The position numbers and the translations under genes are program-made. From positions 1 to 64,000 of the forward strand of contig JAXMBZ010000016.1 of the NCBI GenBank assembly GCA_046349615.1: a stretch of DNA of 64,000 nucleotides, written 5' to 3'. The notes under the pieces are model-generated. The model saw nothing but the letters and a program-made list of their open reading frames with translations, was not told where the DNA came from and made no database searches. Numbering within the stretch: the first letter of the stretch is position 1; each line of letters begins with the position of its first letter. Of the stretch, positions 25,438 through 32,435 are shown one piece after another. Origin of the DNA: JADJNY01 sp046349615 (GTDB taxonomy: Bacteria > Planctomycetota > UBA1135 > GCA-002686595).

Positions 25438-27096
25438 ATGCCCGCAGAGACCGAGATGGACGGTGCACGAGAGCGGATCCGCCGTGCGCGCGCGCGGCTT
25501 GCGACGCTGCTCGTCGCGTCGTTCGCGGCGGCGCTCTTCGCTCCGCACGTCGACGAGTTCCTCCGTGACGCGGAAGCGCGCGGGCCGGCGAACCACGAGC
25601 TGCGCGCGCCCGCGCCGTGGCCCGGCTCGATCCACGGGCTGTGGAGCGCGCGCCAGTGGCCCGAGGGATTCTCGAGCTGGTACGAGGACCGGATGGGCCT
25701 GCGGGACGTGCTGCTCGCGGAGAAGAACGGTGCGTACCTCGAGGTCTTCGGCGTCTCCCCCTCGCCCAAGGTCCTCCCCGGGAAGCAGGGCTTCCTCTTC
25801 TACACCGGGGACCACACGCTCGAGATCGCCCGCGGGCTGCGTCCGTTCTCCGCGCGCGAGCTTGCGGAGTTCCGCGCGCTCTTCGAAGCGAGGGAAGCCT
25901 GGTGCCGTACGCGCGGCTTCCACTACCTGCTCGTCCTCTGCCCGAACAAGGAGACGATCTACCCGGAGCTCCTCCCCGGCTGGTTCGAGAAGCTCGGTCC
26001 CACGCGCCTCGAGCAGCTCGCCGCGGAGCTCGAGCGCGCCGGCTCCCCCGTCGAGCTCCTCGACCTCACCGCGACGATGCGCGCGGCGCGCGCGCTCGAG
26101 AAGCCCCGTCTCCACGTGTACTCGGTGCTCGGGACGCACTGGGACGGGCTCGGGAGCTGGGCCGCCTACCACGCCGTCGCGGCGCGACTCGCGCGCGACT
26201 TCCCCGCGGTCCGTCCGCTCGCGTGGGAGGAACTCGAGCCGTTCCCTCAGGACGCGAACTCCGACGCGTGGACGGAGCAGCTCTACATCCCCGGTGCGCT
26301 CGATCCCCATTCGACGTTCGTCCGCTTCCCCGAGACCGCGCGTCGCCGCAGCGTGGTCCAGCGCGAGGAGGGCGCGGGCACGCGCGGCCGGAGCGTCGTC
26401 GACGATCCGGCGCTGCCGCGTCTCGCGGTGAGCCACGACTCGTTCGGCACGATCGCGCTCGACCTCCTCACGGAGCACGCGTCGAACGCGATCACGATCT
26501 TCGACGTGGGGTTCGACGCGGAGCGCATCGCGAAGTGCCGGCCCGACTTCGTGATCGACTGGTACGTCGAGCGCATCCTCGACGCGTGGGATCCCGCGGA
26601 CGCCCGCCCGCCGGAGGAGCCCGGGCCGCAGGTCGCGCCCGAGATCGTCTGGCGCCTCGACGCACACGCTCCGGACGCGGGGCTCACGCCGCTCGGCGCG
26701 GCCCGCGTGCGCGGAGTCGGCGGGGAGACCGGGAGCGCGGAGCTCGAGGTCGCGATCGAGACCACGGGCGACCTCGTGGAGCTGCCGCGCATCGCGGCCC
26801 CGCCTGGACGCGGCGCCGTGCTCCACGTCGAGCTGGTCAGCCCGGCGGCGACCGTGTTCGACGTTTTCGTGCGCCGCCCGGGCGACGAGGCCTACCTGCG
26901 CCGCAACGCGCGTGGGCAACCGCTGCCGCGCGGGGACTCCGAGTTCGACGTCCCGCTCGATCCCACCGCCCTCGCCGCCCCCCTCCGATTTCGACCGGGG
27001 CGCAAGGCGGGCACGTACCGGATCTCGAGGCTGGAGGTCTGGCTCACTCCCCCCCGAGCGGGGGCTGGCACGTCCGCGCCGGGCGAGAAACAATGA
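25438..27096 (+). CDS. AlgX/AlgJ-like SGNH-fold acetyltransferase (first copy)
   Basis: A 552-residue protein with an N-terminal membrane anchor (about 21-37) and a periplasmic AlgX/AlgJ-like catalytic domain. Blocks seen are GLRDVLLAEKN, PGKQGFLFYTGD, LLVLCPNKETIYPELLP, LGTHWDGLGSWAAYHA (His234) and SHDSFG (candidate nucleophile Ser335). In AlgX/AlgJ the catalytic His belongs to a DxH pair; here that position is Gly232. The C-terminal about 160 residues form a beta-rich module (LEVAIETTGDLVEL) that may bind glycan. It would accept acetyl groups delivered through the AlgI-like membrane protein encoded next and transfer them to an exported polysaccharide or to peptidoglycan. Confidence 0.82.
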   Translation: MPAETEMDGARERIRRARARLATLLVASFAAALFAPHVDEFLRDAEARGPANHELRAPAPWPGSIHGLWSARQWPEGFSSWYEDRMGLRDVLLAEKNGAYLEVFGVSPSPKVLPGKQGFLFYTGDHTLEIARGLRPFSARELAEFRALFEAREAWCRTRGFHYLLVLCPNKETIYPELLPGWFEKLGPTRLEQLAAELERAGSPVELLDLTATMRAARALEKPRLHVYSVLGTHWDGLGSWAAYHAVAARLARDFPAVRPLAWEELEPFPQDANSDAWTEQLYIPGALDPHSTFVRFPETARRRSVVQREEGAGTRGRSVVDDPALPRLAVSHDSFGTIALDLLTEHASNAITIFDVGFDAERIAKCRPDFVIDWYVERILDAWDPADARPPEEPGPQVAPEIVWRLDAHAPDAGLTPLGAARVRGVGGETGSAELEVAIETTGDLVELPRIAAPPGRGAVLHVELVSPAATVFDVFVRRPGDEAYLRRNARGQPLPRGDSEFDVPLDPTALAAPLRFRPGRKAGTYRISRLEVWLTPPRAGAGTSAPGEKQ

Positions 27097-27197
27097 GAAG
27101 GATGCCCCCCACCTCGCGCGCCGTTCGGATCGGCCCGTCCGCCCGGCCGCGCCTGACCCGCGCCGCGGCCGCCTTCGCCGGGATCGGAAGGAGCTGA
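27093..27197 (+). CDS. Possible 34-residue coupling ORF
   Basis: A short frame beginning with an ATG that overlaps the AlgX-like stop (ATGA) and ending 3 nt before the GTG of the AlgI gene. Its product would be Arg/Pro/Ala-rich (MRRMPPTSRAVRIGPSARP at its start) with no known family. It exactly fills the 104-nt gap and could couple translation of algI to the upstream gene. Equally, it may be chance in GC-rich sequence. Confidence 0.2.
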   Translation: MRRMPPTSRAVRIGPSARPRLTRAAAAFAGIGRS

Positions 27198-27200
27198 CGC

Positions 27201-28703
27201 GTGCTCTTCAGCTCGCCGCTCTTCGTCTTCCTGTTCCTGCCGATCGTCCTCGGCGTCTACTTCGTCGTCCGGCCGAACCTGCGCAACGCGTGGCTGCTCG
27301 CCGCGAGCCTCCTGTTCTACGCCTGGGGCGAGAACGTGCTCGTCGCGCTGATGCTGCTGTCGATCACGATGAACTGGGCGTTCGGGCTCTGGCTCGAGCG
27401 GTCCCGCGCGAGCGGCAAGGAGAACCGCGTCGTCTTCTGGGCGACGGTCGCGAACATCGGCCTCCTCGTCCTCTTCAAGTACGCCGACTGGATCTGGGAC
27501 AGCGCGGGCGCGCTGCTCGTCGGGCTCGGGGTCCTGGAGCTCCCCCCCGCGAAGCTCGGCGCGTTCCTCCCTCAGGACTCGGTCTGGCGCTCGATCCTCC
27601 TCACGGACGCCGGGAACATCCGCCTGCCGATCGGCATCTCCTTCTTCACGTTCCAGGCGTTCTCGTACGTCCTCGACGTGCACCGGCGCGACGCGCCGGT
27701 CCAGCGCAAGCTCACGGACTTCGCGCTCTACGTGGCGCTCTTCCCCCAGCTCATCGCGGGCCCGATCGTCCGCTACAAGGACGTCGCCGCCCAGATCGTC
27801 GAGCGCACGATCACGCGCGAGGGCTTCGCGTACGGCATCCGCCGGTTCGTGGTCGGGCTCGCGAAGAAGATGCTGATCGCGAACCTGTGCGCGAAGGCGT
27901 GCGATCCGATCTTCGCGATCTCCTCGGAGGAGCTCACGACGCCCCTCGCCTGGCTCGGGATCCTCTGCTACACGCTGCAGATCTACTTCGACTTCTCGGG
28001 CTACTCCGACATGGCGATCGGCCTCGGGAAGATGTTCGGGTTCACGTTCCTCGAGAACTTCGACTTCCCGTACATCGCACGCTCGATCACGGAGTTCTGG
28101 CGGCGCTGGCACCTGTCGCTCTCGACGTGGTTCCGCGACTACCTCTACATCCCGCTCGGCGGCAACCGGCGCTCACCGCTGCGCACGTACACGAACCTCT
28201 TGACCGTGTTCGTGCTCTGCGGGCTCTGGCACGGCGCGAGCTTCAGCTTCCTCGTCTGGGGCCTGTGGCACGGCGCGTTCCTCGTCGTCGAGCGCGCCTT
28301 CCTCGGCAAGGCGCTCGAGAAGTCGCCGGGCGTGCTCCGACACGCGTACACGCTCCTCGCGGTCGTCGTCGGCTGGGTCTTCTTCCGCGCCGACACGTTG
28401 ACGCACGCGCTCGCGTACCTGCGCGCGATGTTCGCGCCGGGCTCCGGCGACGCGCACCTCCAGCCGTTCGGGATGTACTCCGACGCCTTGCTCGCGACGG
28501 CGATCGCGTGCGGCGTGGCGGGCTCGGTCCCTTGGGTGCGCGCGGTGCTCGCCTGGCGCACGAAGCTCGAGGAACGCGGGAGCGTCCGCGCCGTCCTCGC
28601 GCTCGAGCTCGCCGGCTTCGCGTCGGTGTGCGCGCTCTTCTTCCTGAGCGCGCTCGAGCTCGCGGGCCGCTCCTACAACCCCTTCATCTACTTCCGCTTC
28701 TGA
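27201..28703 (+). CDS. AlgI-type membrane-bound O-acyltransferase (MBOAT)
   Basis: A 500-residue polytopic membrane protein that takes acetyl from a cytoplasmic donor and passes it across the membrane to AlgX/AlgJ-like partners. Signatures are MLFSSPLFVFLFLP at the N-terminus, LPIGISFFTFQAFSYVLDVHR, FPQLIAGPIVRY, YFDFSGYSDMAIGLG, FWRRWHLSLSTWFRDYLYIPLGGN and CGLWHGAS with the conserved His344. The GTG start has GGAAGGAG 8 nt upstream, one of the best ribosome-binding sites in the window. It sits between two AlgX-like genes, and its stop overlaps the ATG of the second (TGATG). Confidence 0.93.
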   Translation: MLFSSPLFVFLFLPIVLGVYFVVRPNLRNAWLLAASLLFYAWGENVLVALMLLSITMNWAFGLWLERSRASGKENRVVFWATVANIGLLVLFKYADWIWDSAGALLVGLGVLELPPAKLGAFLPQDSVWRSILLTDAGNIRLPIGISFFTFQAFSYVLDVHRRDAPVQRKLTDFALYVALFPQLIAGPIVRYKDVAAQIVERTITREGFAYGIRRFVVGLAKKMLIANLCAKACDPIFAISSEELTTPLAWLGILCYTLQIYFDFSGYSDMAIGLGKMFGFTFLENFDFPYIARSITEFWRRWHLSLSTWFRDYLYIPLGGNRRSPLRTYTNLLTVFVLCGLWHGASFSFLVWGLWHGAFLVVERAFLGKALEKSPGVLRHAYTLLAVVVGWVFFRADTLTHALAYLRAMFAPGSGDAHLQPFGMYSDALLATAIACGVAGSVPWVRAVLAWRTKLEERGSVRAVLALELAGFASVCALFFLSALELAGRSYNPFIYFRF

Positions 28704-30304
28704 TGGCGACGCCGACGGACCCCCGCGCGCGGCTCGCCGGCGCGCGAACGCGCATCGACCTCGCGTTGACGGGGCTCTTCCTCGCCGCGCTCGCCGCGCC
28801 GACGATCGACGAGTACGTCCGCCCGTCCTCGGCGCGCAGCCCGCGTGATGCGGAGCTCCGCGATCCCGCGCCGCGACCGCAGTTCTACGCGGAGCTCGGC
28901 GCGGTCCGGCGCTTCGCGGGCGAGTACGAGGCGTACTACCTCGATTCGTTCGGGCTGCGCGACAAGCTCCTGCGCTGGGGCAGCATCGAGCGCCTCTTCG
29001 TCTTCGGCGTCTCGCCGACGCCGACGATCGACCTCGGCCGCGACCGGTGGATGTTCTACACCGAGAACGCCTCGGTCCCGGCCTACCGAGGACGGCTCCC
29101 CTTCCAGCCGGGCGAGCTCCGCGCGTGGCAGGACATGCTCGAGAACCGCGCGACGATCGCCGAATCGATCGGAGCGACGCACCTGCTCGTGATCGGTCCG
29201 AACAAGGAGACGATCTACCCCGAGATGCTCCCCGCGCACTGGACGAAGGTGGGTCCGTCGCGCCTCGAGCAACTCGACCAGTGGCTGAAGGAGCACGACG
29301 CGAAGGCGCGCTTCCTCGACCTGCGCCCGGCGCTCCTCGCCGAGAAGGTGCACGACGCGCCGGGCGACCACCTCTACTTCGAGCTCGGAACGCACTGGAA
29401 CGGCCGCGGCGTGTACACCGCGTACCGGACGATCCTCGAGGCCCTCGCGAAGCACCATCCGGGGCTCGAGCCGCTGCGACCGGAGGAGTTCAACCGCACG
29501 CTCGCCGAGGACCACGGCGACACGTGGGCGCGTTCGATGTACGTCGACGACCTCGTGCCGCAGGCGAACCACTTGTTCGTCGCCCGGTCCGTGGATTCCC
29601 GCATGCGCGTCGAGGCCGGCACGCGCGTGTGGACGTTCGAGGGCGGGGATCCGAACGGCCCGCGCGCGCTGATGTTCCACGACTCGTTCGGCGAGTCGAT
29701 CATGTTCCAACTCGCGCCGCATTTCTCGCGGCTCGTCTGCTACTGGACGGGCGACGTCAGCGACGCGGTGATCGAACGCGAGAAGCCCGACGTCCTGCTC
29801 GAGGTCTTCGTCGAGCGCTACCTCGTCAACTACATCCCGCAGGACCACCAGCTCGGCCGCGGAGACCTCTCGAGGGTCGTCTACGAGAAGTCGAATCGAG
29901 CGCTGTTCGTGCTCGCGCCGGGCAACGTCGCCCTCCTCGAGCCGCGAGGGAGCGCGCACGCGAAGCCGCCGCTCGACGACGGGCTCGTGCGCTTCGACTT
30001 CGACGACGCGAACGGGTACGTCGCGATGCCGCGCTTCCGCCTGCCCGAGAAGGGCGACCTGCTCGTGCGCGTCGAGTTCGACGCGGAGCGGCGCGGCGAC
30101 CTGCTCGTGCTCCCCGTGTGGACCGGTGAAACGGAGCCGCGGCGCAAGCAGTACGCCTCGAGTCCGTTCCTGCGCGGACGCAACGTGCTCCACCTGAGGG
30201 TGCCGCGCACGGAGAAGCTCGACGGCCTCGCGCTCCGCTTCCGCATCGACGGCGCGGGCGTCGTCCTCCGCGCGCTCGAGGTGCGCGCGATGCCGGGGGT
30301 CTGA
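28703..30304 (+). CDS. AlgX/AlgJ-like SGNH-fold acetyltransferase (second copy)
   Basis: A 533-residue paralogue of the protein at 25438-27096 with the same order: membrane anchor (about 19-34), AAPTIDEYVR, GLRDKLLRWGSIERLFVFGVSP, RDRWMFYTEN, LLVIGPNKETIYPEMLP, LGTHWNGRGVYTAYR (His231) and FHDSFGES (Ser328), then a C-terminal beta-rich domain. The DxH aspartate is again Gly (229). The ATG overlaps the algI stop, so it is translated in coupling with algI. Two AlgX-like partners for one MBOAT suggest two acceptors or two positions acetylated. Confidence 0.83.
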   Translation: MATPTDPRARLAGARTRIDLALTGLFLAALAAPTIDEYVRPSSARSPRDAELRDPAPRPQFYAELGAVRRFAGEYEAYYLDSFGLRDKLLRWGSIERLFVFGVSPTPTIDLGRDRWMFYTENASVPAYRGRLPFQPGELRAWQDMLENRATIAESIGATHLLVIGPNKETIYPEMLPAHWTKVGPSRLEQLDQWLKEHDAKARFLDLRPALLAEKVHDAPGDHLYFELGTHWNGRGVYTAYRTILEALAKHHPGLEPLRPEEFNRTLAEDHGDTWARSMYVDDLVPQANHLFVARSVDSRMRVEAGTRVWTFEGGDPNGPRALMFHDSFGESIMFQLAPHFSRLVCYWTGDVSDAVIEREKPDVLLEVFVERYLVNYIPQDHQLGRGDLSRVVYEKSNRALFVLAPGNVALLEPRGSAHAKPPLDDGLVRFDFDDANGYVAMPRFRLPEKGDLLVRVEFDAERRGDLLVLPVWTGETEPRRKQYASSPFLRGRNVLHLRVPRTEKLDGLALRFRIDGAGVVLRALEVRAMPGV

Positions 30305-30314
30305 CCCGGGGGGA

Positions 30315-31127
30315 TCAGGGGATCCCGAGCAGCCGGTGCACCTGCGGGAGCACGCGCACGGCGAGCTCGCGATCGCGCGCCATCTCGGCCACGGCGTCGA
30401 CGAGCTCGCGCGACGGAGCTTCGACGCCTCCGATCGGGCTCGCGGGTTGGACGACGACGAGGAGCCCGCTCGCCTCGCGCTCCACCTCGTCGAGGAGCGG
30501 CGCGTACGCCTCGGGGGTCCGGCTGCCCGCCACCACGAGCTTGCCGCAGGCGTCGCGACCGGCGACGAGCCGCAGGCACTCCCGTCGGGCCGCGCTCCAC
30601 TCCGCGGCGTCGCGGGGAGCGCGCTCGCGCGTCGTGCGCGGATCGGCGAGCTCGACCGGCGCGTCGAGGTCGAATTCGGGCTTCAGGTCGAGGCTGACGT
30701 GGTCGCACGCCGGGAGCACGCGGGCGAGCGAGCGCGGGTGCGCGCCGGCGGTCTCGAGGTGGAGTCGCCGCCTCCCGAGCATCGGCTTCAGTGCGAGCAC
30801 GAACTCGGGCCACAGGAGCGGCTCACCGCCGGTCACGCTGACCGTGCGCGGGCCGCCGGGCTCGACCTCCGCGATCCAGCAGGCCGCCTGGAACGGCGTC
30901 GCCCACGCGTCCTCACGCCGCGCGCGCGTCGGCGTCGCGATGCGCGCGGAGGCTCCCTCCGCGAGCGCCCACGAGGCCGGCGTGTCGCACCACCGGCAGC
31001 GCAACGGACAGCCGCGCAGGCGCAGGAAGACCTGCGGCTCGCCGACGAACGCGGCCTCGCCCTGGATCGACGCGAACACCTCCAGCACCGGAGCACACGG
31101 GCTCGTGTCGGGTGTGGAGGTGCCCAT
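30315..31127 (-). CDS. queE: 7-carboxy-7-deazaguanine synthase QueE (radical SAM)
   Basis: A 270-residue radical SAM enzyme that converts 6-carboxytetrahydropterin to 7-carboxy-7-deazaguanine in the queuosine pathway. It has FASIQGEAAFVGEPQVFLRL at the N-terminus, the iron-sulfur motif CPLRCRWC (Cys40, 44, 47), TGGEPLL (99-105), the HLETAG block and HVSLDLKPEFD. No other queuosine gene (queC, queD, queF) is adjacent. It is probably the last gene of an operon starting at the SPOR-like gene. The insertion between about 55 and 75 (ASARIATPTRARRED) is longer than in small QueE proteins. Confidence 0.92.
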   Translation of the reverse strand: MGTSTPDTSPCAPVLEVFASIQGEAAFVGEPQVFLRLRGCPLRCRWCDTPASWALAEGASARIATPTRARREDAWATPFQAACWIAEVEPGGPRTVSVTGGEPLLWPEFVLALKPMLGRRRLHLETAGAHPRSLARVLPACDHVSLDLKPEFDLDAPVELADPRTTRERAPRDAAEWSAARRECLRLVAGRDACGKLVVAGSRTPEAYAPLLDEVEREASGLLVVVQPASPIGGVEAPSRELVDAVAEMARDRELAVRVLPQVHRLLGIP

Positions 31128-31172
31128 CGACGCTCGGTCGCCGCGCGCGGGGTGCGCGCGCGACGGCGCGCA

Positions 31173-31451
31173 TCACTTCTTGGCGGCGGGCTTGGCGCCC
31201 GCGGCCGGCTTCGCGCCCGCGGCGGGCGCCGCGGCGCCACCGGCTGCGGCCGGGGCCTTTTCGGCCTTCGCGGCCTTCTTCGCGCCGGCGACCTTGAAGC
31301 GCGTGCGGACCTTCGGGAGGCCCCAGACGCGGCCTTCCTCTTCCTTGAACTTGCCGTCCTTCTTGAGGATGGCGAGGCGCTCGACGCGCGTGAACACGCT
31401 GCGTTCACCGACCAGGGTGTTCGCGCTGCGGAGGCTGGAGTGGATCGACAT
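31173..31451 (-). CDS. PVC-type small basic protein with a Lys/Ala/Pro tail
   Basis: A 92-residue very basic protein. Residues 1-55 (MSIHSSLRSANTLVGERSV to LPKVRTRFKV) match the short 'small basic protein' family I know from Planctomycetes, Verrucomicrobia and Chlamydiae, whose function is not established and which may be linked to the ribosome or nucleic acid. The remaining about 37 residues are a repeat-like AKKAAKAEK...GAKPAAGAKPAAKK tail, reminiscent of histone H1-like tails. The ATG at 31451 gives the conserved N-terminus. It has its own promoter-like signal at 31468-31496. This is the best taxonomic marker in the window. Confidence 0.88.
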   Translation of the reverse strand: MSIHSSLRSANTLVGERSVFTRVERLAILKKDGKFKEEEGRVWGLPKVRTRFKVAGAKKAAKAEKAPAAAGGAAAPAAGAKPAAGAKPAAKK

Positions 31452-31467
31452 GGAGGAACTCTTCGGA

Positions 31468-31496
31468 ACGATAGACAGTCGGAAACGAGACGTCAG
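31468..31496 (-). promoter_or_regulatory. Promoter of the small basic protein gene
   Basis: CTGACG (31496-31491, overlapping the upstream stop codon), a 17-bp spacer and TATCGT (31473-31468) on the minus strand, predicting a leader of about 10 nt. It would allow expression of the small basic protein independently of the SPOR-like gene. Confidence 0.4.
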
Positions 31497-32239
31497 CGCC
31501 GTTTCAGGACGTCGTCGATGCGCACGACGTAGGCGTCCTGGAACGGCGGCTTCTTGGGTTCGGGCGGCGGACCGCGCAGGCCCCGGACGAACTCGACCAG
31601 GGTCTCGAGGTCCTTCGTCTTCGGCTTCGCGCCGACGCAGACGAGCAGGGCCTGGCCGTCCCCGGTGCGGATCGGCTGCACGGCAGGATACCCCTCCTTG
31701 CGCAGCCAAGCCACGGTCCCCCGGGCGAGCTTCAGGCCGTTCTCGTCGTTCTTGTATTGGGCGACCCGGACGGTGAACTCGTTCTTCGGGTCGTGGAAGG
31801 CCTGGTCGTCGGTCGTGCCGAGCTGGGCGGCGACCTGGTTCGTCCGGGCCGCGTCGGCGGCCGGGGCGGGAGCCGCGGAGGCGCTCGGCTCGACGGCCTT
31901 CGGGCGCGCGAAGCTGCCGGGCAGGGCCGCGGCCTCGGGGCTGGAGCTCGGCGCGGCGAGCGTTCCCGGCGAGGGCCGGTCGCGCAGGGCCCAGACCGCC
32001 GCGAGGGCGACGAGGCCGCCGAGGACGACGAGCCGAATCGTGCGGTCCGCGGCCGCGCGCGCGAGGAACGACCTGCGCGGCGCACCGCTGAAGTCGATCC
32101 GCGCGCCCTTCGCGCCGCCGCCCGCGGCGAACGGACCGCCGGCGTGGATGCCGGGCTCGGGGCTGCGCTTCTGCGCGGCGCGGCCCTCCGGGGCGGACGC
32201 GCGGAACGCTTCGAGCAGGTTCTTGGAACGGGAGACCAT
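31493..32239 (-). CDS. Bitopic membrane protein with a SPOR-like domain
   Basis: A 248-residue protein. A cytoplasmic N-terminal region of about 65 residues, one transmembrane helix (about 68-85, IRLVVLGGLVALAAVWAL), a Pro/Ala/Ser-rich linker and a C-terminal domain (about 153-248) with FTVRVAQYKNDENGLKLA, GYPAVQPIRTGDGQALLVCVGA and DLETLVEFVRGL. That alternation of strands and helices is SPOR-like; SPOR domains bind denuded glycan strands at division sites. The match is by pattern, not by a strict motif. It is transcribed from a TTGACC-17-TAGGCT promoter upstream and is followed by the small basic protein and queE. Confidence 0.72.
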   Translation of the reverse strand: MVSRSKNLLEAFRASAPEGRAAQKRSPEPGIHAGGPFAAGGGAKGARIDFSGAPRRSFLARAAADRTIRLVVLGGLVALAAVWALRDRPSPGTLAAPSSSPEAAALPGSFARPKAVEPSASAAPAPAADAARTNQVAAQLGTTDDQAFHDPKNEFTVRVAQYKNDENGLKLARGTVAWLRKEGYPAVQPIRTGDGQALLVCVGAKPKTKDLETLVEFVRGLRGPPPEPKKPPFQDAYVVRIDDVLKRR

Positions 32240-32278
32240 GGGCGGATCGGGTGCGCGGACCCGAAAACGGGGCGGAAG

Positions 32279-32307
32279 AGCCTACGCAGCGGTCCGCGAA
32301 CGGTCAA
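32279..32307 (-). promoter_or_regulatory. Promoter of the SPOR-like / small basic protein / queE operon
   Basis: TTGACC (32307-32302), exactly 17 bp, TAGGCT (32284-32279) on the minus strand. The start would be near 32272, giving a leader of about 33 nt. It is one of the closest sigma-70-type matches in the window. Confidence 0.6.
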
Positions 32308-32435
32308 TCGAGCAGCCCCCCGCCGCCCCCCGTTCGTGCGTCGCGGTCGCGCCGCGCTCGCGTCGGTCCTGCGCCGACCCGACGGAAGTCCCCTCGCCCT
32401 TCCGTCGTCCGAGGCGCGACACTACACCTCCTGTG

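Noticed and set aside
25162..27093. Long minus-strand frame opposite the MFS and AlgX-like genes
   Set aside because: Antisense shadow; Arg/Glu-rich without motifs.
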